A DNA stretch of 30,267 bases from Moraxella bovis (GCF_002014975.1 NZ_MUXV01000023.1:1-30267); one strand, 5' to 3'. Positions 8,992-17,501 are shown, counted from the stretch's first letter. The notes: generated by a model not told the origin, from the sequence alone. Numbers and translations are program-made.

Positions 8992-9597
8992 ATGAAAAAA
9001 CTTCTAAACCCCCTTATCATCGCCCTATCCCTTTTACCCTTATCCGCTTTGGCGTGTGAAAGACCACAGGTAATAGGGTATGATGTTGGTTGCTTGCAGG
9101 GTGGTTTGGCGACAGTATGGCAACAGGGCAAACAAGGTGTTGTTGATAAAACAGGTAAAATTATTATCCTTGCTCAATATGATTTTGTCGGCAATTTTTC
9201 AGAAGGCTTAGCAATCGTAGAACAAAATAATAAATATGGCTTTATTGATAAAACGAACAAAATCGTTATTCCTATTCAATATGATGATGCTTGGCATTTT
9301 TCAGAGGGTTTGGCAGGTGTAGAGCAAAATGACAAATGGGGTTTTATTGATAAAACAGGCAAAGTGATTATCCCCTTTAAATATCAGAGCGCTGTTCTTT
9401 TTGTTGATGATTTGGCTGTTGTAGAATTAGATAACAAATATGGCTTTATTGATAAAACAGGTAAAATAGCCATACCTTTTCAATATGACTACGCTTCTTG
9501 GGGATTTGAAAACGGTAAAGCCAAAGTCTCGTTAAATGGCGAAACTTTTTATATAGACAAAACAGGCAAACGCATTGACTACAAGGATAAATCATGA
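8992..9597 (+). CDS. Secreted WG-repeat protein (first of tandem pair)
   Basis: A 202-residue protein with a clear signal peptide (MKKLLNPLIIALSLLPLSALA, cleavage before CERPQ). The rest is four WG beta-repeats with a 34-residue period, each containing [KN]KxGF[IV]DKTGK, then IxIPxQYD and F[SE]xxLAxVEQN, and a terminal cap GETFYIDKTGKR. Such repeats are predicted to fold as beta structures; function is not established. The ATG at 8992 is chosen over an in-frame TTG 12 bases upstream because it gives a canonical MKK signal start. Its stop TGA overlaps the ATG of the next gene (ATGA), so the two form an operon and are recent duplicates with nearly identical signal peptides and N-termini (ACERPQV). 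Confidence 0.9.
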   Translation: MKKLLNPLIIALSLLPLSALACERPQVIGYDVGCLQGGLATVWQQGKQGVVDKTGKIIILAQYDFVGNFSEGLAIVEQNNKYGFIDKTNKIVIPIQYDDAWHFSEGLAGVEQNDKWGFIDKTGKVIIPFKYQSAVLFVDDLAVVELDNKYGFIDKTGKIAIPFQYDYASWGFENGKAKVSLNGETFYIDKTGKRIDYKDKS

Positions 9598-10585
9598 AAA
9601 AATTTTTAAACCCCCTTATTATAGCTTTGTCCCTACCCTTATCCGCTTTAGCGTGTGAAAGACCGCAAGTGGCAGGATATGATTATGTGGGTTGTTTATC
9701 AGAAGACTTGGCGGTTGTACAAAAGAACAGCAAATATGGCTTTATTGACAAAACAGGTGAAATCGTCATTCCCGTTCAATATGATTTGACTTGGGATTTT
9801 GCAGAAGGACTGGCAAGAGTAAAACAAGAAGGCAAATGGGGGTATATTGATAAAACAGGTATGGTAGTTGTTCCTATTTATTATGATGACATGGAGAACT
9901 TTCTAGTAGGCGACTTGGTACTCGTAAAACAAAATGATAAATACGGCTTGCTTGATAACATAGGCAGGATTGTCGCCCCTGTGCAATATGATGACATTTG
10001 GAGTTTTTTAAATGACTCTATAAGAGTACAACAAGATGGCAAATACGGTTTTTTTAGATACAACAGGCAAGGTGATTGTTCCTGTTCGATATGATGAAGT
10101 TTGGAGTTTTTTCAGAAGATTTGGCACTGGTAAAACAAAATGGCAAATATGGCTATGTTGATAGGACAGGCAAAGTGGTTATTACCATTGAATATGATTA
10201 TGCTCGGCATTTTTCAGAAGGATTGTCAAATGTAGAGCAGAATGGCAAGTTTGGATTTATTGATAAAACAGGAAAAGTGGTTATCCCCTTTGAATATGAT
10301 ATCGCTTGGTCTTTTTCAAAGAGCTTGGCAAAAGTACAACAAAAAGGTAAACATGGTTTTATAGATAAAACAGGTAAAGTGGTTATTCCCATTCAATACG
10401 ATTTTATTTTGGGCTTTTCAGACGGTTTGGCAGGAGTAAAACAAAATGGCAAATGGGGTTTTATAGATAAGTCAGGAAACATAGTCATGCCTGCTATCTA
10501 TGATATGGTTCAAAGTTTTGAAAATGGCAATACCTTAGTAATACCAAACGGCGAAACTTTTTATATAGACAAAACAGGCAAACGC
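9133..10585 (+). repeat. Degenerate 102-bp DNA repeats across two WG-repeat genes
   Basis: The motif TTTATTGATAAAACAGG and close variants recur about every 102 bases (34 codons), in most repeats of both tandem genes (for example near 9347, 9447, 9744, 10255, 10360 and 10465). The similarity is high at DNA level, so recombination between units could change repeat number. Confidence 0.75.
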
Positions 10586-10594
10586 CTAGACTAG
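9594..10594 (+). pseudogene. WG-repeat protein gene with two T-tract frameshifts (second of tandem pair)
   Basis: The frame from ATG 9594 has a signal peptide like its neighbour's (KKFLNPLIIALSLPLSALA, then CERPQ) and four WG repeats before it derails at a T7 tract (10049-10055). Removing one T restores KYGFLDTTGKVIVPVRYDEV; removing one more T from a T6 tract at 10107-10112 restores WSFSEDLALVKQNGKYGYVD and the rest of the protein. The repaired product has about 332 residues with eight WG repeats and the same terminal cap as its neighbour (GETFYIDKTGKRLD). As sequenced, translation stops near 10094, and the 3' half (from about 10076) is not translated as part of the same protein. Each break is one additional T, so slipped-strand variation or sequencing error are both possible. 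Confidence 0.85.
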
Positions 10595-10639
10595 CCCAAA
10601 GGGTTTGCGATGATTTTCCCCAAATCGCTAAATTTCTAG

Positions 10640-10645
10640 TATAAT
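10640..10645 (+). promoter_or_regulatory. Candidate -10 element for argS
   Basis: Perfect TATAAT about 40 bp before the argS start, without a convincing -35 at 16-18 bp. An AAGAG ribosome site lies at 10675-10679. Confidence 0.35.
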
Positions 10646-10684
10646 AACCCGTTTTAAGTTTTAACATCACTTTTAAGAGCTATC

Positions 10685-12424
10685 ATGACTATCCAATCCC
10701 TACTTCACACCCACCTACAAACCGCCATGATAAACGCAGGGGCGGACAAAGACACCGACCCTGTCATCAAGCAATCAGGCAAGCCCCAGTTTGGCGATTA
10801 CCAAGCCAATGGCATGATGGGCGTTGCCAAAAAACTTGGCACAAACCCACGAGAATTTGCCCAAAAAGTGCTTGATGAACTGGCAAATAGCCAAGCCTTG
10901 GACGGCATTGCCGAAAAATTAGAAATCGCAGGGCCGGGCTTTATTAACATCTTTCTTGACAATGATTTTCTAGCCAAGTCCGCCCACACCGCTCGCACGT
11001 CCGACCGCTTGGGCATTACGTCCGACCACACTGAGACGGTTGTCATTGACTATTCATCGCCAAACGTTGCCAAAGAAATGCACGTTGGACATTTGCGTTC
11101 TACCATTATTGGCGACAGCTCGGTGCGTGTGCTTGAATTTTTGGGCGACACCGTCATTCGTGCCAACCATGTGGGCGACTGGGGGACGCAGTTTGGTATG
11201 CTCATCGCCTACCTTGAAAAAATGCAAAACGAAAATGCGTCCGATATGGAATTATCTGACCTAGAAGCCTTTTATCGTGATGCCAAAGCAACTTATGATA
11301 ACGATGAAGCCTTTGCCGAAAAAGCTCGTGGCTATGTGGTCAAACTCCAAAGTGGCGATGAATATTGCCTCGCCATGTGGCAAAAACTTGTTGCCATTAC
11401 CATGAGCCAAAACCAAGCCAGTTACGAACGCCTAAACGTAACCCTAACCGATAAAGACATCATGGGCGAGAGTCTATACAACCCCATGCTCCCTGACATC
11501 GTCAAAACCCTAAAAGACAAAGGCGTGGCGGTAGAAGATGAGGGGGCAACCGTGGTATATCTGCCTGAATTTAAAAACAAAGAAGGCGAGCCACTTGGTA
11601 TCATCATTCAGAAAAAAGACGGCGGATTTTTGTACACCACCACCGACATCGCCGCCGCAAGCTACCGCTATCACACCTTGCACGCTGACCGTGCCATTGT
11701 CTATTCTGACACTCGTCAAGCCCAGCACATGGCACAGGCGTGGGCGATTGCACGGCTTGGCGGATTTGTGCCTGATAACTTTAAATTAGAACATCACAAT
11801 TTTGGCATGATGCTTGGCAAAGATGGCAAACCATTCAAAACTCGCACAGGCGGTACGGTCAAACTTGCCGACCTGCTTGATGAAGCGGTTGCCCGTGCCA
11901 CCGTCTTGATAGACAGCAAAAACCCAGACGTAACTGCCGATGAGCGGACGGCACTCATTGATGCGGTTGCCATTGGGGCAGTCAAATATGCCGACCTATC
12001 CAAGCACCGCACGACCGATTATGTGTTTGATTGGGACAGTATGCTCAACTTTGAAGGCAACACCGCCCCTTATATGCAGTACGCTTACACCCGTGTGCGT
12101 TCTATTTTTGCCAAAGCAGGGGTAAATCCTGACACACTAACAGGCGAGATTGTCATCACGGACGACAAAGAGCGAGCATTGGTGGTCAAATTATTGCAAT
12201 TTGAAGAAGCCCTACGCCAAGTCGCCAAAGACGGTACGCCCCATGTGTTGTGTGGCTATCTGTATGAATTGGCTGGGATTTTTTCATCGTTTTATGAAGC
12301 CTGCCCGATACTCTCAGCAGATGACGACACCAAAAACAGCCGTCTGCAACTGGCGGATTTGACCGCCAAGACTTTAAAAACAGGCTTGGATTTACTCGGC
12401 ATTAAGACGGTTGAGAAAATGTAA
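10685..12424 (+). CDS. argS: Arginyl-tRNA synthetase
   Basis: Class I synthetase of 579 residues (E. coli 577) that charges tRNA-Arg. The N-terminal additional domain characteristic of ArgRS spans about 1-110 ([18 protein letters not shown]), followed by the catalytic core with the HIGH-type motif HVGH at 133-136 within [20 protein letters not shown]. As in many ArgRS, a canonical KMSKS is replaced by a loop around [20 protein letters not shown]. The C-terminal DALR anticodon-binding domain begins near [11 protein letters not shown]. The start ATG follows an AAGAG ribosome site. The gene is complete and ends in a strong terminator. Confidence 0.97.
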   Translation: MTIQSLLHTHLQTAMINAGADKDTDPVIKQSGKPQFGDYQANGMMGVAKKLGTNPREFAQKVLDELANSQALDGIAEKLEIAGPGFINIFLDNDFLAKSAHTARTSDRLGITSDHTETVVIDYSSPNVAKEMHVGHLRSTIIGDSSVRVLEFLGDTVIRANHVGDWGTQFGMLIAYLEKMQNENASDMELSDLEAFYRDAKATYDNDEAFAEKARGYVVKLQSGDEYCLAMWQKLVAITMSQNQASYERLNVTLTDKDIMGESLYNPMLPDIVKTLKDKGVAVEDEGATVVYLPEFKNKEGEPLGIIIQKKDGGFLYTTTDIAAASYRYHTLHADRAIVYSDTRQAQHMAQAWAIARLGGFVPDNFKLEHHNFGMMLGKDGKPFKTRTGGTVKLADLLDEAVARATVLIDSKNPDVTADERTALIDAVAIGAVKYADLSKHRTTDYVFDWDSMLNFEGNTAPYMQYAYTRVRSIFAKAGVNPDTLTGEIVITDDKERALVVKLLQFEEALRQVAKDGTPHVLCGYLYELAGIFSSFYEACPILSADDDTKNSRLQLADLTAKTLKTGLDLLGIKTVEKM

Positions 12425-12438
12425 TTGATAAATTCAAG

Positions 12439-12471
12439 ATTGCCATTGGGTTGTCCTAATGGCAATTTTTT
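12439..12471 (+). terminator. Intrinsic terminator of argS
   Basis: Stem ATTGCCATT / AATGGCAAT, with inner pairs around a TTGT loop, ending in TTTTTT, 15 bases after the argS stop. Confidence 0.85.
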
Positions 12472-12486
12472 AAATTCGAAGCACCT

Positions 12487-12913
12487 ATGTTTGACAAATT
12501 TGGCGATATCGGCACCGACAATTTAAACATTACCACCCTGCCCCATTGGTCATTTGGCGACAGCCCCAAATGGCGGACGAACTTGTAGGGCTTGTCCTAG
12601 ACGGCAAAAAGCGAGCCACTTGCACCGCTCTGCATTGGGATTTGGACGAGCCAGCTTACCCCGTTGGTAACCTGCAAGTCATCACAGACGGACAAAACCG
12701 CCCCGCTGTGTTATCTAAAACACCGCCCAATTCATCATTCGCTTTTGTGATGTTGATGAAAAGTTGGCACGTCCAGAAGGCGAAGGCGATTTGTCGCTTG
12801 ATTTTTGGCGGACGGCTCATCAAGAATTTTTTGAGCGGTTTGGGATATTTGATGATAAAATGTGGTTGTTGTTTGAGACCTTTGATGTTATAAAAATACT
12901 GGACACCCCATGA
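12487..12913 (+). pseudogene. ASCH-domain protein gene broken by frameshifts
   Basis: Reading three frames in turn gives a recognisable ASCH-domain protein: MFDKFGDIGTDNL...WSFGDSPK (from 12487), then MADELVGLVLDGKKRATC...DEPAYPVGNLQVITDG (from 12570), then AQFIIRFCDVDEKLARPEGE...FWRTAHQEFFERFG to a TGA at 12911-12913. The first break is the loss of one A in the CCCAAA|TGG context (12568-12570); the second lies around 12705-12725, where an in-frame TAA also appears. ASCH domains resemble the PUA RNA-binding fold; some hydrolyse modified nucleosides, but the substrate is unknown here. In the repaired frame its stop overlaps the hslR start (ATGA), so it was once translationally coupled to hslR. 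Only fragments would now be translated. Confidence 0.8.
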
Positions 12914-13329
12914 AAAACCAAAACAATCAAGAACCCCAAACCCTAAATAAAGTCCGTGCCGACAAATGGCTGTGGGCGGCACGATTTTTTCGCACTCGCA
13001 CCCTTGCCAAAGAAGCGATAGAAGGCGGAAAAGTCCACATGAATGGTCAAAAAATCAAAACGAGCAAAGAGCTACAAGTGGGCGACACCCTAACCATTCG
13101 CCAAGGTCATGCCAACGTCCAAGAACAAAAAACCATCATCATCAAAGCCTTATCTGACAATCGGGGCAGTGCTACCATCGCCCAAACGCTATACGATGAG
13201 ACGGACGAGAGCATTGCCACCCGAGAGTTTTTTGCCGAGCAACGCAAATTACAAAACCTTGCCAGACCATCTACCAAACCCGACAAAAAACAACGTCGGG
13301 ACATTGAGAAATTTAAAAATAATTGGTGA
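12910..13329 (+). CDS. hslR: Ribosome-associated heat-shock protein Hsp15, S4 domain
   Basis: A 139-residue small basic protein with an S4 RNA-binding domain from about 14 to 60: VRADKWLWAARFFRTRTLAK, EAIEGGKVHMNGQKIKTSK and LQVGDTLTIR. This is the HslR/Hsp15 pattern; the family binds free 50S subunits carrying stalled nascent chain-tRNA and helps recycle them. The C-terminus is lysine/arginine-rich (KPDKKQRRDIEKFKNNW), as expected. The ATG at 12910 overlaps the stop of the decayed ASCH gene. No clear separate ribosome site is seen, which fits an earlier coupled translation and raises the question of how well it is expressed now. Confidence 0.9.
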   Translation: MKNQNNQEPQTLNKVRADKWLWAARFFRTRTLAKEAIEGGKVHMNGQKIKTSKELQVGDTLTIRQGHANVQEQKTIIIKALSDNRGSATIAQTLYDETDESIATREFFAEQRKLQNLARPSTKPDKKQRRDIEKFKNNW

Positions 13330-13414
13330 AGATTGTACGCAGGAATGTGCCAAAGAAATGGTATCAGGATAGATTACCCCATTCTCAACTTTATATGAGT
13401 GCTTGATTTATCAA

Positions 13415-13434
13415 GGGTGAATTGCAATTCACCC
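13415..13434. repeat. 20-bp perfect palindrome
   Basis: GGGTGAATTGCAATTCACCC is a perfect palindrome about 85 bp after hslR. It lacks a T-run, so it is not a typical terminator; it may be an intergenic repeat of REP type. Confidence 0.7.
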
Positions 13435-13540
13435 CCTAACAACTTACAAAATAATTAACTAATAATCAATAGGTTGCGATTTTAAGTTGGGATTGGAGTA
13501 TAGATTACAAAAAGAGAATTGCCAAATTTTAGGCAAAAAA

Positions 13541-13646
<106 letters not shown>

Positions 13647-13652
13647 AGAGTA

Positions 13653-13680
13653 ATTATACATGATTTTTTTAAAAATGCAA
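13653..13680 (-). promoter_or_regulatory. Promoter of the SRP RNA gene
   Basis: Minus strand: -35 TTGCAT (13680-13675), 16-bp spacer, perfect -10 TATAAT (13658-13653). It predicts a start about 7 bases further on, at the 5' terminal stem of the RNA. Confidence 0.7.
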
Positions 13681-13760
13681 GAAAATTTTTTTAAATTTTA
13701 TCAATTTAAAAGCACTCAAACCTCACAAATAATTTTAAAAAATAAATCCATGCTATTTGT

Positions 13761-13967
13761 TAGGGCGTGCCTGCCTTTTGTATTTGCAATGAAAAATGAG
13801 AAAAATCGCACGTTTTTCAAGGAAAAGTCCGCCGTTGATATTGGAATATCAACAAGGATTTTAACTTCGAGCCACAAGATTTAGCCATTTTTCATGCAAA
13901 AACACCGTTGTACTGCTACAACATTTTCTAAATTTTAAATTGCGTTATAAAGGGCAGGCACGCCCTA
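13761..13967. mobile_element. 207-bp MITE-like element with nested inverted repeats
   Basis: Perfect 15-bp terminal inverted repeats TAGGGCGTGCCTGCC (13761-13775) and its complement (13953-13967). Inside are a second inverted pair with one gap (TTTGCAATGAAAAATG at 13783-13798 against 13886-13900), a central palindrome GTTGATATTGGAATATCAAC (13834-13853), and a hairpin GTTGTA-CTGC-TACAAC (13907-13922). It has no coding frame. It fills most of the 400-base gap between ffs and the SIMPL-domain gene. The size, TIRs and lack of a transposase fit a non-autonomous element; a TA target duplication is possible because both ends are TA. The parent transposase is unknown. Confidence 0.65.
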
Positions 13968-14064
13968 CATTAAAGCAATAATCAGATACAAATTAGCACA
14001 ACAATCAAGAATAAATTGTATTACAATAATTTAGTTTTTGTTATATTCTATCACGGAGTAATTC

Positions 14065-14754
14065 ATGCGTGCATCAACAATACCCTTACTGCTTAGTTTG
14101 GCATTAGCAGGCACTCACGCTCACGCCCAAAGCTACAACCAAATCAGCTTTAATGTCGAGACCGCCAAAACCATCGCCAACGATGAGCTGACTGCCACAC
14201 TCACCAAATCAGCGGACAACGCCAATGCCAAAACGTTGGCAAATACCCTAAACACCAACGCCAACAAAGCCCTAGCCATCGCCCAAAAATACCCCAATGT
14301 CAAAGTCACCACAGGTCGCCATCACACCTACCCACGCTATGACAACAAAGGCAAAATCAATGGCTTTACAGGTTCATCATCAATCAACATCCAAAGCCAA
14401 AACTTCGAAGAAGCCAGTGAGCTCATCGCTGAGCTACAAAGCTTTATGACACTTGGCAGTCTTGACTTTGGTGTATCCGAAGCCACCCAAAAGACAGTAG
14501 AGAATGAACTCAAAGCCCAAACCATCCAAAAATTCACCGATGAAGCCAAAACCATCAGCACCGCCTTTGGGGCGAGCGATTATAGAATCATAAAAGTGGA
14601 CTTAAACAATGCTGGCGGTCGTTTTATTGTCAGTCCCATGATGGGTTATGCTGTCGCTGAAGCAAAAGACAACTCCGCCACCATTCAAAGCTATGAAGGC
14701 GGTGAAAGTCGTCTTAATTATGAAGCCCAAGGCGTGATTGAATTGGTTAAATAA
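14065..14754 (+). CDS. Periplasmic SIMPL-domain (DUF541) protein
   Basis: A 229-residue exported protein with a signal peptide cut after THAHA (before QSYNQ). The mature part has the SIMPL/DUF541 pattern shared with E. coli YggE and Brucella BP26: an early FNVETAKTIANDELTATL segment, paired helices with regular alanines, an NANKALAIAQKYPNVKVTTG stretch, and a C-terminal beta region (NAGGRFIVSPMMGYAVAEA). These proteins form oligomeric rings or channels; some are linked to oxidative stress, but no precise role is established. A GGAG ribosome site (14055-14058) precedes the ATG. It is monocistronic, with a strong bidirectional terminator downstream shared with suhB. Confidence 0.85.
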   Translation: MRASTIPLLLSLALAGTHAHAQSYNQISFNVETAKTIANDELTATLTKSADNANAKTLANTLNTNANKALAIAQKYPNVKVTTGRHHTYPRYDNKGKINGFTGSSSINIQSQNFEEASELIAELQSFMTLGSLDFGVSEATQKTVENELKAQTIQKFTDEAKTISTAFGASDYRIIKVDLNNAGGRFIVSPMMGYAVAEAKDNSATIQSYEGGESRLNYEAQGVIELVK

Positions 14755-14793
14755 TATTTATCAGTTTGGGACAGGCACGCACAGCCCCATCAA

Positions 14794-14824
14794 AAAACCA
14801 CCAAACGCCTTGTTTGGTGGTTTT
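14794..14824. terminator. Bidirectional terminator between SIMPL gene and suhB
   Basis: Perfect 13-bp stem AAAACCACCAAAC / GTTTGGTGGTTTT with a 5-base loop; T-runs on both strands (TTTTGATTTTT on plus, six T on minus). It serves two converging genes. Confidence 0.88.
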
Positions 14825-14852
14825 GATTTTTAAATACAATATCAATATCTTA

Positions 14853-15683
14853 TCACGCCAATGCATTTTCCCATGTCGGGATGACCGCTTGCATGAGTGG
14901 TTTTAGTAGTTTGGCATTACAAGCAAAGACCGAACCTGTACGCATGGCATTGTTTGCCCCTTTGTGGTCAACCACCACCGCTCTAGCTTCACTGGCAATC
15001 AGCTCGCCTGCACACACGTCCCACGGCTTGATACTCATCTCAAAATAGCCATCAAAACGCCCTGCCGCCACATAGCACAAATCCAGTGCCGCCGAACCTG
15101 TACGACGAACCTGCCCGCCCTGCTCACAAATCACCGCCAAACTGGCAAAGTGCTGACGGATAAAGCTCGTGCGAGTCTCGCCCGTCATGCGTTCATAAGG
15201 ATGTCCTGTGGTGAACAGTCCGCCCGCTATCGTGGTACGCTCTAAGACCGACAGACGACGTTGGTTCAATCTCGCCCCACGTCCACGACTGGCAGTAAAC
15301 AACTCATCACGCACAGGGTCATAGACCACGCCATGTTCGGTCACGCCTTTGTGCTGAATGCCGATAGACACACAAAAATGCGGTACGCCATGCACGAAGT
15401 TCTGCGTACCATCTAGTGGGTCAATGACAAAGCACCAATCAGCATCCGCCCCCTTACCTTCTTGTAAGCCAAACTCTTCACCCAAAAATGAGTGCTTAGG
15501 ATAGCTTTCTTTTAACAAAGAAATGGTCAGCTCTTCGGCATAACGGTCAATCTTCGTTACCAAGCCATCAAGCCCCTTGGACTCAACACCCAAATCAATA
15601 CGATGACGGTTCTCATGAGCCTTTAAAATCTCATGACCGACTTTTTTCGCCACTTCGGACGCAATCACCACCATAGGTTCCAT
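14853..15683 (-). CDS. suhB: Inositol-1-monophosphatase family protein SuhB
   Basis: A 276-residue Mg-dependent phosphatase of the inositol monophosphatase fold. Metal-binding motifs are visible: GEE (about 68-70), DPLDGTQNF (about 88-96) and WDVCAGELI near 222. The length fits the SuhB family (about 267). In enterobacteria SuhB also takes part in rRNA transcription antitermination with NusA; whether this holds here is inference. The ATG start at 15683 gives MEPMVVIASEVAKKVG, the normal N-terminus. A promoter with a perfect TATAAT lies about 65 bp upstream. A WG-repeat gene on the same strand ends 121 bp upstream and is probably a separate unit. Confidence 0.93.
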   Translation of the reverse strand: MEPMVVIASEVAKKVGHEILKAHENRHRIDLGVESKGLDGLVTKIDRYAEELTISLLKESYPKHSFLGEEFGLQEGKGADADWCFVIDPLDGTQNFVHGVPHFCVSIGIQHKGVTEHGVVYDPVRDELFTASRGRGARLNQRRLSVLERTTIAGGLFTTGHPYERMTGETRTSFIRQHFASLAVICEQGGQVRRTGSAALDLCYVAAGRFDGYFEMSIKPWDVCAGELIASEARAVVVDHKGANNAMRTGSVFACNAKLLKPLMQAVIPTWENALA

Positions 15684-15748
15684 AACACACCTTACAAACG
15701 TTTATTGAATTTAAATAATGCTTTTGTATTCATCATACAAAGACGGCC

Positions 15749-15777
15749 ATTATAGCCCAAAACGGGCAAAATTGCGA
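15749..15777 (-). promoter_or_regulatory. Probable suhB promoter
   Basis: Minus strand: perfect -10 TATAAT (15754-15749), 17-bp spacer, weak -35 TCGCAA (15777-15772). A short GCCC/GGGC inverted repeat lies in the spacer. Confidence 0.45.
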
Positions 15778-15804
15778 CCAAAATTTACCACTTGCCAAAT
15801 TAAC

Positions 15805-16305
15805 CTAGTAGCTTGGTTCTGGTATCACAGGCTCGCCAGAGAGCAACTCATGAGCCAAATCCACGGCAGGCACATCGACCGTATCAGGTATTGGCATGAC
15901 AGGTGTCTCATCTAGCACCCTTTGACCCTGCCCATCCACCATAAAATACTCATCATCCCTGCGAACCAATACCGTGCCATTTTTAAAAAATCCCACATCA
16001 TCATATTTTAGTGGCACGACCAGTAGTCCTTGATGATTGATAAAGCCAAATCTATCTTTGTACTGCACCCGAGCCACGCCATCATAGAATACGCCCATCT
16101 CATCAAACATGAGTGGTGCGATGACAATCCCCCTATCATCCATCATGCCATATTTGCCGTTTTGGGCGACTTTGATTAGCCCGTCCGAGATACACTCACG
16201 ACTGTCGTACTCTTCACTGGCTTTGGGCATCACACATTCATGAGCCATTGCCGTGTGGCTCATGCCCAAAACAAACATCAAGAACATTACGGGGAATTTA
16301 ATCAT
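15805..16305 (-). CDS. Short secreted WG-repeat protein
   Basis: A 166-residue protein with a signal peptide (FPVMFLMFVLGMSHTAMA, cut before HECVMP) and about three WG-type repeats: NGKYGMMDDRG, KDRFGFINHQG and DDEYFMVDGQG, each followed by IAPLMFD or VVPLKYD-like strands. The C-terminal 35 residues are proline- and acid-rich (TPVMPIPDTVDVP...EPVIPEPSY) and unlike the other family members. It is the fifth WG-repeat locus of this window and one of the three with an intact frame. Exported and of unknown function. Confidence 0.82.
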   Translation of the reverse strand: MIKFPVMFLMFVLGMSHTAMAHECVMPKASEEYDSRECISDGLIKVAQNGKYGMMDDRGIVIAPLMFDEMGVFYDGVARVQYKDRFGFINHQGLLVVPLKYDDVGFFKNGTVLVRRDDEYFMVDGQGQRVLDETPVMPIPDTVDVPAVDLAHELLSGEPVIPEPSY

Positions 16306-16482
16306 TGGCGTGGATAATCGTGTTATGGAAAATGACGTCAGTCAATCAAACAATCATTAATAAATTTTATCAAACTTTATTCATCAATGCTACTTATTAG
16401 CACTCATTGCCATTTGCCACTACCAAATTCATGTCTGTTTTTCCTTAATTTGCCCAATTTATAATTTTATATTATAATTACA

Positions 16483-16824
16483 TTGGTTTTTACTTATATA
16501 TTATTCTTTTACAGTGATGATTATATTGGCAAAGATTTGCAAGGCGGATTGATGTTGCTTGATTTTGGTATTAGTCTAAAAAGTATGCTGAACTAGGTTT
16601 CCGTTCTCCCTGCACCTGCCTGCGAGTAGGAAAATCGTTATGAGCAGGCATGGCTCACCACGAATGGTTTTCTTTATAACATACTTTTTGAACCAGAGCT
16701 AAATAGTTATACCCAAGAAACTTTTAAACTTACCACAAACACAATGATGCTTGGATATAAAGGCGTGGCAAGTATCAAGTTTGTTAGGCATAAAAGACAT
16801 TTAACCAAATTATGCCAAATTTAA
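16483..16824 (+). pseudogene. Unidentified gene remnant split by an inverted-repeat element
   Basis: The stretch upstream of the element reads SDDYIGKDLQGGLMLLDFG and stops at 16592-16596, inside the insert; downstream an open frame reads NSYTQETFKLTTNTMMLGYK through KGVASIKFVRHKRHLTKL to a TAA at 16822-16824. Removing 111 bases (37 codons) of the insert joins the two in one frame. The family is not recognised and no start codon is obvious. It fills most of the 520-base gap between the WG-repeat gene and vapC; nothing else is seen there. Confidence 0.4.
16578..16689. mobile_element. 112-bp MITE-like inverted-repeat element
   Basis: Terminal inverted repeats AAAAAGTATG (16578-16587) and CATACTTTTT (16680-16689) flank a segment with an internal TGCCTGC/GCAGGCA stem (16617-16623 with 16644-16650) and a TGAGC ... 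GCTCA hairpin. It has no coding capacity. It appears inserted in an older reading frame, which supports mobility. No target-site duplication could be confirmed. Confidence 0.55.
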
Positions 16825-16828
16825 TAAA

Positions 16829-17230
16829 TCAAATCGCCCAATTACCAATCCTAAGCCCTGACACTCGTTTAAATTCATCGGTATTATTGGTAATCAAGGT
16901 CAGCCCCAATGCCCGTGCATGAGAGGCGATATGAATGTCATTTTCACTAATGAGCTTGCCCTGCTTGGTCAAATCAGCACAAATCTCGCCGTAATGGGGC
17001 GAGCATTCTGCGGTATAATCAAGCACCGTCAAACGTGATAAAAAATCTTCGACTTGATGTAGATTTTTATCCATAAATTGGCTGTTGTACGCCCCAAAAT
17101 ACAACTCGCTTGCCACGATACTGCTTACGCAAATCCGCCCTGCATATTGGTTAAATTTGTTTAATGCTTTTATGGGGCGTTCTTTTATCACATAAATGTA
17201 GATATTGGTATCCAGCATAAAACTAAACAT
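16829..17230 (-). CDS. vapC: VapC-type PIN-domain ribonuclease toxin
   Basis: A 133-residue PIN-domain protein. The four acidic residues of the active site are visible: D7 in FMLDTNIYIYV, E42 in SSIVASELYFGA, then D98 (ENDIHIASHA) and a second acidic residue in the NNTDEFKRV motif. VapC toxins cleave tRNA or rRNA and are held inactive by VapB. The length matches the family. It starts 14 bases after the stop of the antitoxin gene on the same strand. The gene looks complete, so the module is probably functional. Its 3' end lies 4 bases from the end of the interrupted gene remnant on the opposite strand. Confidence 0.9.
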   Translation of the reverse strand: MFSFMLDTNIYIYVIKERPIKALNKFNQYAGRICVSSIVASELYFGAYNSQFMDKNLHQVEDFLSRLTVLDYTAECSPHYGEICADLTKQGKLISENDIHIASHARALGLTLITNNTDEFKRVSGLRIGNWAI

Positions 17231-17244
17231 ATTCGTCCTAGTTA

Positions 17245-17484
17245 TCAGTCAAAAGTCAATCGCTCGCTTTTTGGCATGGTCGGGCGGTTTGCCATAAAAT
17301 CATCACTCGCTCGCTCATCACTCAAAAAAAAGCTGTCCCACACACCATCAATTGGGGTCAAAATCCGCTCATTGCCCACTTTTCTAATCATGACGGCTTT
17401 GACATCGTCATCAAAGCGAAATTTGGCAGGAATGCGAACCGCTTGGGTGCGATTATTAAAAAAAAACACTGGTTTGCATGGCAT
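17245..17484 (-). CDS. vapB: VapB-type antitoxin, AbrB/SpoVT-like DNA-binding domain
   Basis: A 79-residue antitoxin. The N-terminus FFFNNRTQAVRIPAKFRFDD is typical of the VapB swapped-hairpin domain that binds the operator; the C-terminal tail (DDFMANRPTMPKSERLTFD) should wrap around VapC. The ATG at 17484 is chosen because an upstream in-frame TTG lies inside the promoter/operator. GGGAG sits very close to the ATG, so initiation may be weak or the spacing atypical. VapB and VapC together should bind the palindrome upstream and repress their own transcription. dxs ends only about 45 bases upstream, and the -35 overlaps its 3' end. Confidence 0.85.
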   Translation of the reverse strand: MPCKPVFFFNNRTQAVRIPAKFRFDDDVKAVMIRKVGNERILTPIDGVWDSFFLSDERASDDFMANRPTMPKSERLTFD

Positions 17485-17501
17485 TCTCCCATAAGTGTAT
17501 A

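Noticed and set aside
9133..10585. Regularly spaced DNA repeats as a possible CRISPR array
   Set aside because: The repeats are codon-aligned, degenerate, and code for WG units of 34 residues; there are no unique spacers and no cas genes.
13660..13884. Open frame over the MITE-like element
   Set aside because: Low-complexity, K/F-rich translation, no ribosome site, and it covers an inverted-repeat structure; not a gene.
14764..14785. Second copy of the MITE terminal repeat (ACAGGCACGCACAGCCCC)
   Set aside because: It shares only part of the 15-bp repeat and has no partner inverted repeat; probably chance.
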